From Ruminococcus sp. (GTDB taxonomy: Bacteria; Bacillota; Clostridia; Oscillospirales; Acutalibacteraceae), in contig JAFQPG010000011.1 of the NCBI GenBank assembly GCA_017411835.1, forward strand, positions 1 to 51,321: a stretch of 51,321 nt of DNA. The letters run 5' to 3'. The number at the start of each line of letters is the position of its first letter. Positions within the stretch are counted from its first letter, which is position 1. Below the pieces are notes generated by a model. That model searched no databases, was not told the DNA's origin, and worked only from the letters and a program-made list of their open reading frames with translations. Positions 7,401 through 15,996 of the stretch are shown piece by piece. The position numbers and the translations under genes are program-made.

Positions 7401-8065
7401 TAAAATATAAACGGAATCAATCGGTATTTAACTTTTTCTTTATACTCTCTATACCCGCTAAGCTCATTTGTCAAAAGCTCTTCTTCGTTATAAATTCGTA
7501 CGACAATTACCGCAGGATAAACAAGCATAATAAGAAAAGCGTAAAGAGAACCGAGCACAAGCGGCATCGACAAAAACATAATCACAGTCGCCAAATACAT
7601 CGGATGCCGAACAAAAGAATAAAGTCCAGTATCAATTACTTTCTGGTTTTGTTGCACATTGACATTACGGCTCAAATACTCATTTTCACGCATAACCTCA
7701 GCGTAAAGCGCATACGAAAATAAAAACAGCACCGATGCGATAATAACAACGAAATCAGGAATCTCTGACCAGCCGAAACGAAAATCAAAGCCTGCTACCA
7801 AAAAAGATGCAACAAATGCAAGTCCCGAAAACGCGACAACACCTTTTTGCGTGTTGTCTTTTTCTTTTGAATCAAGCCGTTTTTCTAAAAGCGAAGGGAA
7901 TTTAAAAAACAAAACAATGCCTAAAATAAGCATAGGCACAAAAAGCAAACAGCAAAGTAAAATTCCATTGTAAAAAGCTAAAGTGCCCGCAGGCAAAAAC
8001 AGCAATAATGATATAAGTACAATGCCAACAATGAATTTCACAAGCGCGTTTACAAGCAGTTTCAT
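7400..8065 (-). CDS. Isoprenylcysteine carboxyl methyltransferase (ICMT)-family membrane protein
   Basis: About 221 residues with several hydrophobic helices and the C-terminal signature RHPMYLAT (in GLYSFVRHPMYLA) followed by NEEELLTNE and YREYKEKVKYRLIPFIF. This is the conserved S-adenosylmethionine-binding region of ICMT/PEMT-like membrane methyltransferases. Bacterial members methylate unknown small molecules or lipids. The start is set at 8065, where an ATG follows a GGGGAGTGGG ribosome binding site; an upstream in-frame start would bury that site. A stem-loop lies between it and the hemolysin III gene upstream, so it may have its own transcript. Confidence 0.85.
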   Translation of the reverse strand: MKLLVNALVKFIVGIVLISLLLFLPAGTLAFYNGILLCCLLFVPMLILGIVLFFKFPSLLEKRLDSKEKDNTQKGVVAFSGLAFVASFLVAGFDFRFGWSEIPDFVVIIASVLFLFSYALYAEVMRENEYLSRNVNVQQNQKVIDTGLYSFVRHPMYLATVIMFLSMPLVLGSLYAFLIMLVYPAVIVVRIYNEEELLTNELSGYREYKEKVKYRLIPFIF

Positions 8066-8102
8066 TTTCCCACTCCCCTTTTGCATTTATATTAACACAA
8101 AA

Positions 8103-8136
8103 GCAGACGGCTGTAAAACAAATTTTCACAGCCGCC
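8103..8136 (-). terminator. Stem-loop between hemolysin III and ICMT-like genes
   Basis: On the minus strand GGCGGCTGTG pairs with CAGCCGTC across an AT-rich loop, followed by TGCTTTTGTG. The T run is short, so it may attenuate and not fully stop transcription. Confidence 0.5.
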
Positions 8137-8153
8137 TTAAAAAAGTTTTTCTT

Positions 8154-8831
8154 TTAGAGAATTATAATGTATTTATAAATTGATATATACTGCAAAACAG
8201 ACCCGATAATCACAAATATATGAAAAACGCTGTGCATATAGTGAACCTTTTTGCCGACTGCATAAAGCACCGCACCGATTGTATATGCTACACCGCCTAA
8301 AAGCAACCACATAAAGCCCTCAAAGCTAAGACACTCGATAGTCGGCTTTAATACCGCAACAATGCACCAACCCATACCGATGTAGCAGGTCATAGAAAGC
8401 TTAGAGAACTTCTTTAAATCAATCGCGTTTAAGGTAGCCGCTAAAAATGCAAGTCCCCATTCAACCGCGAAAATCGTCCACGCCATCGGCGCGTTGTACT
8501 CTCTGATTGAGCACAGCAAGATCGGGGTATATGTACCTGCAATCAAAAAGTAAATATCACAATGGTCGATAATCTGCATAACCTTTTTCGAGGTAGTTGT
8601 TTTCAGACCATGGTAAACGCTAGACACAACATACATAAGAACCAAGGATGTGCAGTAAATCGAAACTGACACAATTTTGTATGCATCTTTAGTCAGCGCT
8701 GACATAACAACACCGATTACAAGAGCGAGCAGTCCGAACGCTCCCCCGACTATATGCGTCACCATATTTAAAATTTCTTCTGCTCTGGTGTAATTTGGTA
8801 ACGCTCTGTGAGCTAAAGCCGTGCGTGTCAT
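8154..8831 (-). CDS. Hemolysin III / PAQR-family membrane protein (225 aa)
   Basis: Seven hydrophobic segments fill the protein after an N-terminal amphipathic stretch (YTRAEEILNMVTHIVGG). Conserved residues include the histidine in NMVTHIVGG, SSVYHG, and the C-terminal HYMHSVFHIFVIIGS, which supply metal-ligand histidines of the PAQR/Hly-III superfamily. The biochemical role of bacterial members is unsettled. The ATG overlaps the TGA of the DegV gene by one base, so the two are translationally coupled. Confidence 0.9.
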   Translation of the reverse strand: MTRTALAHRALPNYTRAEEILNMVTHIVGGAFGLLALVIGVVMSALTKDAYKIVSVSIYCTSLVLMYVVSSVYHGLKTTTSKKVMQIIDHCDIYFLIAGTYTPILLCSIREYNAPMAWTIFAVEWGLAFLAATLNAIDLKKFSKLSMTCYIGMGWCIVAVLKPTIECLSFEGFMWLLLGGVAYTIGAVLYAVGKKVHYMHSVFHIFVIIGSVLQYISIYKYIIIL

Positions 8832-9715
8832 CAGTCTACCCTCTCATCGCCCCAGAAAAACAGCGCAACTGTACCCGGACCTGAATGGCTTCCGATTACT
8901 GTGCCGATATCGTTTATAAGCACATCACCGTCGATTTTCTTAAACTGCTTTTCAACTAAAGCTTTAACCTCATTTGCGTCGTCGATGCAATCAGATTGGC
9001 ACATATAAACCTTTTTGTCATAATCTTTGCCGTTTTGTGCGTGCTCAAGCATACGGTTGACTGTTTCAACGATAACCTTTTTCTTTGTTCTAATTTTTGC
9101 GCGTGGGATAAGCTTGCCGATGTTGCTTACATTCATAAGCGGACAAATCTCAAACACACCGCCAATCATACCGCTGATTTTAGAAACACGACCGCCCTTT
9201 ACAAAGAAAGTCAGGTCTGACGAGAAAAACCAGTGGTGGAGTTTAAGCTTGTTATCTTCAACCCAGAGTTTAAGCTCATCGATACTCATACCCTCATCGC
9301 GTTTTTGGCAAACTGTATCTATAAGTAAACCGTAGCCTGATGATGCGGCAAGCGAGTCAATAACATAGATTTTTTGGTTTGGGAACTTTTCTTTAACTAA
9401 GTCAGCAGCAGTCAACGCAGAGCGGTAAGAACCCGAAACGCCCGATGACAGAGAAATATGAAGTACGTCTTTACCGCTTTCTAAAAGCTTTGTGAAATAC
9501 TCCTCGTACTCGCCAACACTAATCATAGATGTTTTTGAGTCAGCACCGTTTCTTAATTTGTTGTAAAACTCTTTAAACGAAATTGTCTGACCTAAATCGT
9601 CAGCGTACTCTTTGCCGTCTAAAAAATAATGAAAGCAAATATAAGATACGTTTAACTTTTCTAAATGTTCTTTTTTCAAATCAACTGTTGAACAACAGCT
9701 TACAATATAGCTCAT
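8831..9715 (-). CDS. DegV family fatty-acid-binding protein (294 aa)
   Basis: The sequence begins MSYIVSCCSTVDLKKEHLE and has the DegV core: TSMISVGEYEEYF, the SLSSGVSGSYRSA segment that holds a lipid carboxylate, and C-terminal HSGPGTVALFFWG. DegV proteins bind fatty acids, and some present them to fatty acid kinase (FakB). The start is placed at the ATG at 9715 because GGAGG lies 5 nt upstream; a TTG 12 nt further up would include that site inside the gene. A promoter sits 35-60 nt upstream, and the gene forms an operon with the hemolysin III gene. Confidence 0.9.
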   Translation of the reverse strand: MSYIVSCCSTVDLKKEHLEKLNVSYICFHYFLDGKEYADDLGQTISFKEFYNKLRNGADSKTSMISVGEYEEYFTKLLESGKDVLHISLSSGVSGSYRSALTAADLVKEKFPNQKIYVIDSLAASSGYGLLIDTVCQKRDEGMSIDELKLWVEDNKLKLHHWFFSSDLTFFVKGGRVSKISGMIGGVFEICPLMNVSNIGKLIPRAKIRTKKKVIVETVNRMLEHAQNGKDYDKKVYMCQSDCIDDANEVKALVEKQFKKIDGDVLINDIGTVIGSHSGPGTVALFFWGDERVD

Positions 9716-9748
9716 AATGGCCTCCAAAATAAAAAATTTACAAGAGTG

Positions 9749-9777
9749 ATTATATCGCTGTGCAATACATTTTACAA
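9749..9777 (-). promoter_or_regulatory. Promoter of degV-hemolysin III operon
   Basis: Minus strand -35 TTGTAA and a consensus -10 TATAAT with a 17-nt spacer. Confidence 0.65.
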
Positions 9778-9848
9778 TCTATTATGAGCCTTTTGAAATC
9801 TACTTAAAATTTACTGGTAGTAGAACCGACAAAATGCGACTCTACAAA

Positions 9849-9885
9849 GAAAAAAGCCAACTCCACTATCAGTAGAATTGGCTTA
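9849..9885 (-). terminator. Intrinsic terminator of XRE regulator gene
   Basis: AGCCAATTCTACTG folds onto TAGTGGAGTTGGCT with TTTTTTC following on the minus strand, just after the stop at 9891. Confidence 0.8.
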
Positions 9886-9890
9886 AATAC

Positions 9891-10472
9891 TCACTTTTTC
9901 TTATTCTTTTTTATATAAAAGCTTAAAATGATAATCAGCTGTGCAGGTACGCCGATAAGGAAAAGTTGCCACCAGTTTGCGGTATAAAACGTAAGATACA
10001 CGCAGGTGATAATACCCCACACGATGCCCGAGATAATGAACATATTAAGCTTGCCTATCCCCCATATCGAGTTGAGCACCAAAAGCACAACAAGCGACAC
10101 AGGAACTGCGTAAATAAAAATCAACCACGTCGGCATCGAGCAAAGCCACGTAATAACAAAAGCAAACAGCGCTAAAGTCCACACGCCGATAAAAGCGATA
10201 GTAGAAATAACAGAGCGGCTGTAGCGTCTTGGCATTACAAGCTCGACCTTTTCGTCATCAGAATGTTCAGACAAAATGTAGTCAACGCTGACGTTAAAAA
10301 GCAAAGCCATCTGCTTTAGCACAAAAGCGTCGGGAATAGACTCGGCTCTCTCCCATTTCGAGATTGATTTGTCGGAATAGTTGAGCTTTTCACCGAGCTG
10401 AGCCTGAGTAAGCGAATGCGCAGTTCTAAGGCGTATTATATTTTCAGCAACAATTTTCTTGAAGTTATCCAT
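9891..10472 (-). CDS. XRE-family helix-turn-helix regulator with membrane domain (193 aa)
   Basis: Residues 5-60 are a Cro/CI-type helix-turn-helix (LTQAQLGEKLNYSDKSISKW is the recognition unit). A short linker ends near residue 85. The rest is hydrophobic with three or four membrane helices and a basic tail (KKNKKK). The fusion of an XRE domain to a membrane module is common in Firmicutes and often senses envelope conditions; the signal here is unknown. An AGGAAC ribosome binding site precedes the ATG. It is monocistronic with its own terminator. Confidence 0.88.
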   Translation of the reverse strand: MDNFKKIVAENIIRLRTAHSLTQAQLGEKLNYSDKSISKWERAESIPDAFVLKQMALLFNVSVDYILSEHSDDEKVELVMPRRYSRSVISTIAFIGVWTLALFAFVITWLCSMPTWLIFIYAVPVSLVVLLVLNSIWGIGKLNMFIISGIVWGIITCVYLTFYTANWWQLFLIGVPAQLIIILSFYIKKNKKK

Positions 10473-10569
10473 TGTGGTTCCTCGCGATTTTTTCTAGGTA
10501 AGTTATTATACCACACAGACGATGTAATTTCAACATCTTACGATTTAAAATCAGATGCGAAAAGTAAAA

Positions 10570-11532
10570 TTATTCTACAGTGATTTTTATATCTCCTGTG
10601 CTTGTGTTTATCTCGCATATACCGCCTGCTACAGTTTTAGGAACATCAACGTCACCCGTATTGGTATTTGTTACAAAGACCTTGTCACTTAGCAAACTGC
10701 CTTTAACATCTCCTGTATCTGTTTTAATTAAAAGCTTTTGGGCGTCGCAGTTTTCAAAGCTTATATCGCCCGTAGACCTTTCGATATTAAATTTTTCTAA
10801 AGCTTCTACATTACTAAGCGAAATTTCGCCTGTTCTACCGCTTGAGGTAATATTTTTGCACTTGATGTCAGTAAGCTTTGTCTTGCCTGTAGAAACTTTG
10901 ATGAAGATATCTGTAGCGCATTCTACATCAGACGCTATAATTTCGCCTGTTGAAACGCAAAGGTCGAGCGAGCCGACATTTACATTTTCGACTTTGATAT
11001 CACCCGTACTTGTTTTTATTTTAAGCAATTCTAAAACCGATGCGTAAAATTCAACATCGCCTGTGCTAAGCTCAACGTCTGCGCTGTCAAATTTAAAATC
11101 TTTTGGTATTAAAATATCCCCTGTGCTGTTTTCAATCACAAGCGATTTGTACTCGCTTTTTGGCAGGTAAACAGTAAGCTTAGGTGAATAAAAATCAAAG
11201 CCGATATAATTAAACCATTTTCGCTCATCAACCACATTTATGGTAAGTGTGCTATCTTTAACCTCTACCAAGTGCTTAATGTTTTTTTCTTCAAAGCTTT
11301 CTACCTTGCAAATGTCGTCATCAGACAAAGCAAAGGTGATGTCTGCGGTATTTGTGTTTATCAAAATATTGCTGAATTTATCGGTTATCGTATATGTATT
11401 TGTTTCATATTTACTTGTTGATAACTTCCTAAAATCAAAGTTCAACATAGTCATTACTCCTGCAAAAATTATACATCCAATTAATATGAGGGAAGCACCC
11501 ATAATAAGCCATAGCTTAGTTTTTCTATTCAT
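10570..11532 (-). CDS. DUF4097 family protein with STGDI repeats (320 aa)
   Basis: One N-terminal membrane helix (about 8-30) precedes an extracytoplasmic beta-solenoid-like region in which the short motif STGD(I/V) or a variant recurs about ten times at roughly 20-residue spacing (for example ENSTGDI, LSTGDV, TSTGDI, VSTGEI). This is the pattern of DUF4097/adhesin-like proteins. It is the third gene of a PadR-DUF1700-DUF4097 operon and its start overlaps the end of the DUF1700 gene. Such operons are thought to act in envelope homeostasis, but the role is not established. The repeats leave a long open frame on the opposite strand that is not a gene. Confidence 0.9.
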   Translation of the reverse strand: MNRKTKLWLIMGASLILIGCIIFAGVMTMLNFDFRKLSTSKYETNTYTITDKFSNILINTNTADITFALSDDDICKVESFEEKNIKHLVEVKDSTLTINVVDERKWFNYIGFDFYSPKLTVYLPKSEYKSLVIENSTGDILIPKDFKFDSADVELSTGDVEFYASVLELLKIKTSTGDIKVENVNVGSLDLCVSTGEIIASDVECATDIFIKVSTGKTKLTDIKCKNITSSGRTGEISLSNVEALEKFNIERSTGDISFENCDAQKLLIKTDTGDVKGSLLSDKVFVTNTNTGDVDVPKTVAGGICEINTSTGDIKITVE

Positions 11533-12140
11533 TATGCTACCTCCTTTTTGACAAAGCAGCTTTTAATCCACAAAGCAAACTTTTTTGTGAGCATCAATAT
11601 GCCTTTTGTTGCAAGCTTGCAAAAGTAGAACATAAAAATCGAGAGTCCTGCGCACACGATGCCTGCACCAATTAAAGCGATACCCGAGTAAACATTTGAG
11701 TAAATAGCTAAAGTAACCCCCGCTACTAAACCCACAAAAGCACAAGCAACAAGAGAAACAAAAACAGCCCAAAGGGAAATTATCACCGACCAAAGACAAA
11801 CATAAACAGAGAAAATAACCGCAACTGCGCAAATGCTTAGAGAAAGCCAAATCGGAGAACCTAGCACTATAAGCACAATTTGAAAGGCGTTTAATCGTCT
11901 TTTCGGCATGAGTCGGTTTTTAGCGATTTTTGCAAGCGGAATGTCCGCTATAATTTGCTTTGCGATTTCTTCAGGAACGCCAACAGCCGCAACCGCCTCT
12001 TCCTCTAAAAGTCCGTCTTCTATATAGTCGTCGATCATCTCGCTGTAATAATCAAGCGATTTTTCTATATCATCATTCGGGGCTCCGTACAACTTTTCGT
12101 TTAATTCTAAAATAAATTCCACTTTATTCACTTTGCTCAT
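11532..12140 (-). CDS. DUF1700 (HAAS-domain) membrane protein (202 aa)
   Basis: The N-terminal 65 residues form the HAAS signalling domain (FILELNEKLYGAPNDDIEKS, then YYSEMIDDYIEDGLLEEEAV and GVPEEIAKQII), found in proteins encoded next to PadR regulators. About four membrane helices follow from residue 85, and the C-terminus is basic. It overlaps padR by 17 nt upstream and touches the DUF4097 gene downstream, so all three are one operon. HAAS domains are proposed to link membrane sensing to PadR control. Confidence 0.9.
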   Translation of the reverse strand: MSKVNKVEFILELNEKLYGAPNDDIEKSLDYYSEMIDDYIEDGLLEEEAVAAVGVPEEIAKQIIADIPLAKIAKNRLMPKRRLNAFQIVLIVLGSPIWLSLSICAVAVIFSVYVCLWSVIISLWAVFVSLVACAFVGLVAGVTLAIYSNVYSGIALIGAGIVCAGLSIFMFYFCKLATKGILMLTKKFALWIKSCFVKKEVA

Positions 12141-12444
12141 CCTCCTTAGTCACAAACTGGTATATAGACATAATTTCTTTCCACTCGTCTTTAAAATCTT
12201 CAATTCGTTTAAGTCCGATTTCGGTAATGTGGTAGTACTTTCTGAGTCTGCCGTTATGCTCAGCCGTTTTGACCGTCAGCATATTTGCAGTTTCCAAACG
12301 CTTTAAAATCGTGTATAAGGTCGACTCGGAAAGCGATATATACGGCTTTAGATCTTTTATGATTTTATAGCCGTAGGAGTCTTTGCTTTTTATCGACGCT
12401 AATACGCATACATCTAAAAGTCCTCGTTTTAGCTGAATGTCCAT
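12124..12444 (-). CDS. PadR-family transcriptional regulator (106 aa)
   Basis: A compact winged-helix protein of the short PadR-s2 class: LKRGLLDVCVLASIKSKDSYGYKI is followed by SLSESTLYTILKRLE (recognition helix) and GRLRKYYHITEIG (wing). PadR proteins repress their own operons and respond to small molecules or membrane signals. It is the first gene of the operon with DUF1700 and DUF4097 genes. An imperfect 21-bp palindrome covers its -10 box, as expected for autorepression. AGGAGGAG precedes the ATG. Confidence 0.93.
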   Translation of the reverse strand: MDIQLKRGLLDVCVLASIKSKDSYGYKIIKDLKPYISLSESTLYTILKRLETANMLTVKTAEHNGRLRKYYHITEIGLKRIEDFKDEWKEIMSIYQFVTKEDEQSE

Positions 12445-12463
12445 ATATACTCCTCCTTACGTA

Positions 12464-12496
12464 ATACATCGTATCACGAAGTATGCGTATTGTCAA
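12464..12496 (-). promoter_or_regulatory. padR promoter with overlapping palindromic operator
   Basis: A consensus -35 TTGACA (12491-12496) and a -10 TACGAT (12468-12473) are 17 nt apart. Bases 12464-12484 form an imperfect palindrome with outer arms ATAC and GTAT. The site covers the -10 box and part of the spacer, a good candidate for PadR autoregulation. Confidence 0.7.
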
Positions 12497-12570
12497 TATA
12501 CAAATTAAAAAAGCTTTGGAAAACGGCGCACTAAAGAAAGATATCACGCCTTAATGTCGACGCACAAAAT

Positions 12571-12600
12571 AAAAAGAGAGAGAAGTACATCTTCTCTCCC
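12571..12600 (-). terminator. Intrinsic terminator of first ABC transporter operon
   Basis: GAGAGAAG pairs with CTTCTCTC over a short loop, followed on the minus strand by TCTTTTTATTTTG. It lies just downstream of the ATPase gene ending at 12609. Confidence 0.85.
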
Positions 12601-12608
12601 TTAATAAT

Positions 12609-13355
12609 TCATATAAGCACTTTTGCTAAGAAATCTTTGAGTCGATCTGACTGCGGGTTGTTGAAAATCTGTTCAGGTGTGCCCTGCTCTAAGATTTTAC
12701 CCTCGTCCATAAATACAACTCGTGTTGCAACCTCTTTTGCAAAGCCCATTTCGTGGGTTACAACCGCCATAGTCATACCTTGATGAGCCAGCTCCTTCAT
12801 AACGTCGAGTACCTCGCCAACCATCTCAGGGTCAAGCGCAGAGGTAGGCTCGTCAAAGAGCATAACCTGAGGCTCCATACAAAGTGCACGCACGATAGCA
12901 ATACGCTGTTTCTGTCCACCGGAAAGCTGGCTTGGATAAGCATTTGCTCTATCCGCAAGGCCTACACGCTCTAAAAGCTCAAGCGCTTTTGCCTGCGCAT
13001 CCTCTTTTTTCATACCGAGCAGTTTTATCGGTGCGATTGTAAGGTTTTTCATAATCGTCATATGTGGGAAAAGATTAAAGTGTTGGAACACCATTCCCAT
13101 TTTCTGACGATGGATGTTGATATTGATTTTAGGGTCAGTAATCTCTGTACCATCAAATACGATACTGCCCTTTGTCGGAAATTCAAGCAAGTTTAGTGAA
13201 CGCAAAAGCGTTGACTTACCCGAGCCTGACGGTCCGATAATAACGACTACTTCGCCCTTTTCTATATCGATAGAAACACCGTCGAGCGCTTTAATCTGCT
13301 CACCCTTGTAGTACTTACAAAGGTCATTTACTTTAATTAACGCATTATCGCTCAT
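12609..13355 (-). CDS. Polar amino acid ABC transporter, ATP-binding protein (248 aa)
   Basis: A complete nucleotide-binding domain: Walker [11 protein letters not shown]-loop region [13 protein letters not shown], signature LSGGQKQR, Walker [15 protein letters not shown], and the switch histidine in VVTHEMGFA. The MVFQ-x-FNLFPH and THEMGFA sequences are characteristic of GlnQ/HisP-type importers. It is the last gene of a binding protein-permease-ATPase operon and overlaps the permease gene by 11 nt. It would energise uptake of a polar amino acid such as glutamine, arginine or cystine; the substrate is not readable. Confidence 0.95.
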   Translation of the reverse strand: MSDNALIKVNDLCKYYKGEQIKALDGVSIDIEKGEVVVIIGPSGSGKSTLLRSLNLLEFPTKGSIVFDGTEITDPKININIHRQKMGMVFQHFNLFPHMTIMKNLTIAPIKLLGMKKEDAQAKALELLERVGLADRANAYPSQLSGGQKQRIAIVRALCMEPQVMLFDEPTSALDPEMVGEVLDVMKELAHQGMTMAVVTHEMGFAKEVATRVVFMDEGKILEQGTPEQIFNNPQSDRLKDFLAKVLI

Positions 13356-14124
13356 TTTGTCTTAGCCTCCTCTCTAAAATACCGAGAAGCTTTGTCATAA
13401 TAATAACTATGACAAGATAAATAACAGCTAAGCTGATGTATGGAACATAAGCCTGATATGTTAAAGACACAATGTTTTGTGCCTGCTTTGTAACATCACG
13501 CAAAGCGATAACAGAAACAAGAGAAGTATCCTTTAAAAGGGTAATCATCTCGTTGCCTAAAGCCGGCAGAATGTTTTTAAACGCCTGCGGAATAATGACG
13601 TACCACATAGTCTGCACGTAATTAAAACCGACAGAACGGCCTGCTTCCATCTGGCCTGCATCAATAGACATAATACCGGAACGAGCAATCTCGGCAACGT
13701 AAGCACCAGAGTTTATACCCAAGGTGACAATACCGCAGATTACGCACTGCGTTTCAGTTTCAGGTACCATAACAACAAAGCCCATAATAAGAAGCTGTAC
13801 CATCATAGGTGTACCACGAATAATGGTAAGATACCAGATGCAAATGCGGTTGAATATACGCAGGATGATGTTCGGCTTTTTGCCGACAACGGCATCGTGC
13901 GAAACTCTGATAATCGCGATAAACAGACCGATAATAACGCCTAAGATAAGCGCGCCGATTGTAACAATAAATGTGATTTTAAGACCGTTAACAAAGAACA
14001 TATAACGGTCAGCGTAAATAAATGTCTGATAAAACTGGAATGCAAAATTCTGTATCCACTCAGGCCAGTTCTGAAACCAAGCGGGAGCTTGTGCAAGCCA
14101 ATCAGAAAATGATACAAAGGTCAT
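13345..14124 (-). CDS. Polar amino acid ABC transporter, permease (259 aa)
   Basis: A HisM/GlnP-type permease: an N-terminal extracytoplasmic or amphipathic stretch of about 35 residues, then five membrane helices. The conserved region [13 protein letters not shown] and the EAA-like loop [21 protein letters not shown] are intact. The latter contacts the ATPase. The gene lies 73 nt downstream of the binding-protein gene, with a strong stem-loop in the gap that may lower permease expression relative to the binding protein. Confidence 0.95.
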   Translation of the reverse strand: MTFVSFSDWLAQAPAWFQNWPEWIQNFAFQFYQTFIYADRYMFFVNGLKITFIVTIGALILGVIIGLFIAIIRVSHDAVVGKKPNIILRIFNRICIWYLTIIRGTPMMVQLLIMGFVVMVPETETQCVICGIVTLGINSGAYVAEIARSGIMSIDAGQMEAGRSVGFNYVQTMWYVIIPQAFKNILPALGNEMITLLKDTSLVSVIALRDVTKQAQNIVSLTYQAYVPYISLAVIYLVIVIIMTKLLGILERRLRQNER

Positions 14125-14148
14125 AAAAATTCCTCTTTATACACAAAT

Positions 14149-14177
14149 GATAGGGACGGTTTTGCACCGCCCCTATC
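14149..14177 (-). promoter_or_regulatory. Intercistronic stem-loop after binding-protein gene
   Basis: GATAGGGGCGGT pairs with ACCGTCCCTATC over a GCAAA loop and has no T run. Such hairpins behind a binding-protein gene commonly stabilise its mRNA or limit read-through; that function is inferred. Confidence 0.65.
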
Positions 14178-14197
14178 GCAGTTAGTTTAACTTTATA

Positions 14198-14959
14198 TTA
14201 TTCAGCCTTGATATACTTAGCAAGGATATCGTCGATTGTGCCGTCAGCCTTAAGCTCTTCCATAGCAGCGTTTACTTTTTCTGTAAGCTCTGCGTTGTCC
14301 TTAGAAATAGCAGCAGCGTAATCTTCAACAGCGTACTCAGTCTCTAAAATCTTGAGACCTTCGTTTGCAGCAACGAAAGCTTTTGCAGGCTCGTTGTCGA
14401 TAACAACGCAGTCAACCTGATCGTTTTCTAAAGCAGCAACTGCTAAAGCACCGTTTGTGTACTGCTTAACATTTTCCTGACCGAACTCGTCTGTACAGTA
14501 GATGTCGCCTGTTGTACCAGCCTGAACGCCGATTGTCTTACCAGCTAAATCGTCAACTGATGCGATTTCAGAACCATCTTTAACGATGATAACCTGAATA
14601 CCTGTAGCGTATGTAATAGAGAAATCAACAGACTCTTTACGCTCGTCAGTAACAGTAAGGCCGGCAAAAACGATGTCAACAGCGCCTGACTGAACAGCAG
14701 TTAAGAGAGAGTCAAATTCCATATCTTTGATAGTGAGTGACATACCGAGCTTATCAGCAACAGCCTTTGCGATTTCAGCGTCGATACCGATAATTGTTTC
14801 GCCGTCCTCGTCATAGTACTCGTATGGAGGGAAAGCAGCGTTTGTACCCATAATGAGCTCGCCGTTAGCAGCATCATTATCAGCAGGCACGTCAGCGCCA
14901 CAAGCTGCAAGGGAAACAACCATTAATACAGCAAGTAAAAGTGCAAAAATCTTTTTCAT
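14198..14959 (-). CDS. Polar amino acid ABC transporter, substrate-binding lipoprotein (253 aa)
   Basis: A lipoprotein signal ends in LAAC (C20). The mature part is a family 3 periplasmic-binding fold: GTNAAFPPYEYYDEDG, IGIDAEIAKAVADKLG, and SGAVDIVFAGLTVTDERKES are the usual ligand-site segments. VQAGTTGD begins the second lobe. In a Firmicute it would be lipid-anchored outside the membrane. It is the first gene of the operon, behind a good promoter, and an intercistronic hairpin follows. Confidence 0.95.
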   Translation of the reverse strand: MKKIFALLLAVLMVVSLAACGADVPADNDAANGELIMGTNAAFPPYEYYDEDGETIIGIDAEIAKAVADKLGMSLTIKDMEFDSLLTAVQSGAVDIVFAGLTVTDERKESVDFSITYATGIQVIIVKDGSEIASVDDLAGKTIGVQAGTTGDIYCTDEFGQENVKQYTNGALAVAALENDQVDCVVIDNEPAKAFVAANEGLKILETEYAVEDYAAAISKDNAELTEKVNAAMEELKADGTIDDILAKYIKAE

Positions 14960-15006
14960 AATAAACCTCTCCTTAAAGGATAATTTTTAGTTTTTCAACT
15001 TGTATT

Positions 15007-15035
15007 ACTATACACCAATTAAATATATTATGCAA
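15007..15035 (-). promoter_or_regulatory. Promoter of first ABC transporter operon
   Basis: Minus strand -35 TTGCAT and -10 TATAGT with a 17-nt spacer, about 50 nt upstream of the binding-protein ATG. Further upstream TGCATATATGCA (15084-15095) is a perfect palindrome and a related half-site lies near 15113; either could bind a regulator. Confidence 0.65.
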
Positions 15036-15157
15036 GCGTTTTTCGCATATTCGTGCGGTTTTGTAACCTTTTAGACCTGATTTGTGCATATATGCAAAAA
15101 TCTAAGTGAAAATATGCATAATCTCTTTATTTTAAGCGAAAGAAAAATAATGAACAT

Positions 15158-15191
15158 AAAAAAGAGGACCGCAAACGCAGTCCTCAAAAAA
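15158..15191 (-). terminator. Intrinsic terminator of second ABC transporter operon
   Basis: GAGGACTGC pairs with GCGGTCCTC over GTTT and is followed on the minus strand by TTTTTT. Confidence 0.88.
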
Positions 15192-15204
15192 TTACATATA
15201 AATT

Positions 15205-15984
15205 TTACTGGTTAAAAGCAGTAAGAAAAGCTTTCAGTCGCTCGGTCTGTGGGTTTTCAAGCATCATTGGTGTTCCCTGCTCTGCGATAACGCCCTCATC
15301 CATAAAGATGATTTTGTCCGAAACTTCCTTAGCAAAGTTCATTTCGTGGGTGACGATAACCATGGTGGTGTCGCCGTCTTTTAAAGAACGGATAACCTTG
15401 AGCACTTCACCCGTCAGCTCAGGGTCAAGCGCAGAGGTAGGCTCGTCAAAGCACAAGATTTTCGGGTCCATCGCGAGCGCACGCGCAATCGCAACACGCT
15501 GTTGCTGACCGCCGCTAAGCTGACAAGGATACATATTAATACGCGATGTCATACCAACACGCTCGATAAGCTTTTTTGCGTTCTCTTCAATTTCTTCGAT
15601 GATAGCTTTTTTATTATGCTTATAATCATCTCTATCCTTTGCGAGCAGCTTTGGTGCAAGGCAAACGTTTTCAAACACCGTGTACTGCGGGAACAGATTG
15701 AAGTTTTGGAAAACAAGTCCGAAATTAAGCTGACGCTTACGTATTTCATTTGAGCTGATTTTTTTATCCTTTATAGCGTCAAAAATACAGTTGCCGTCAA
15801 CAAACATCTGACCTTCTTCAGGAGCTTCAAGAAAGTTTAAACATCTAAGCAAGGTTGTTTTACCACTACCCGATGAGCCGATAATCGAAAGCGCTTCGCC
15901 TTTTTCAAGCGTAAAGTCGATGCCCTTTAATACGTCGATTTTGCCAAAGCTTTTTTTGAAATTTTTAACTTCTAATACTGACAT
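15205..15984 (-). CDS. Polar amino acid ABC transporter, ATP-binding protein (259 aa)
   Basis: Second complete GlnQ/HisP-type ATPase of the window: Walker [11 protein letters not shown]-loop [13 protein letters not shown], signature LSGGQQQR, Walker [15 protein letters not shown], switch VTHEMNFA. Compared with the ATPase at 12609-13355 it carries an extra charged insertion (around [21 protein letters not shown]) in the helical subdomain, which may tune its fit to the cognate permease. It is last in its operon, 12 nt behind the permease gene. Confidence 0.95.
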   Translation of the reverse strand: MSVLEVKNFKKSFGKIDVLKGIDFTLEKGEALSIIGSSGSGKTTLLRCLNFLEAPEEGQMFVDGNCIFDAIKDKKISSNEIRKRQLNFGLVFQNFNLFPQYTVFENVCLAPKLLAKDRDDYKHNKKAIIEEIEENAKKLIERVGMTSRINMYPCQLSGGQQQRVAIARALAMDPKILCFDEPTSALDPELTGEVLKVIRSLKDGDTTMVIVTHEMNFAKEVSDKIIFMDEGVIAEQGTPMMLENPQTERLKAFLTAFNQ

Positions 15985-15996
15985 ATCGGCACCTCC

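Noticed and set aside
10580-11047. A 155-residue open frame on the plus strand
   Set aside because: It lies opposite the STGDI repeats of the DUF4097 gene; the repeat codons keep the opposite strand open. It has no ribosome binding site.
14960-15160. Riboswitch or T-box upstream of the first ABC operon
   Set aside because: I could not find a specifier loop, T-box sequence or other known aptamer core; only a promoter and short palindromes are visible.
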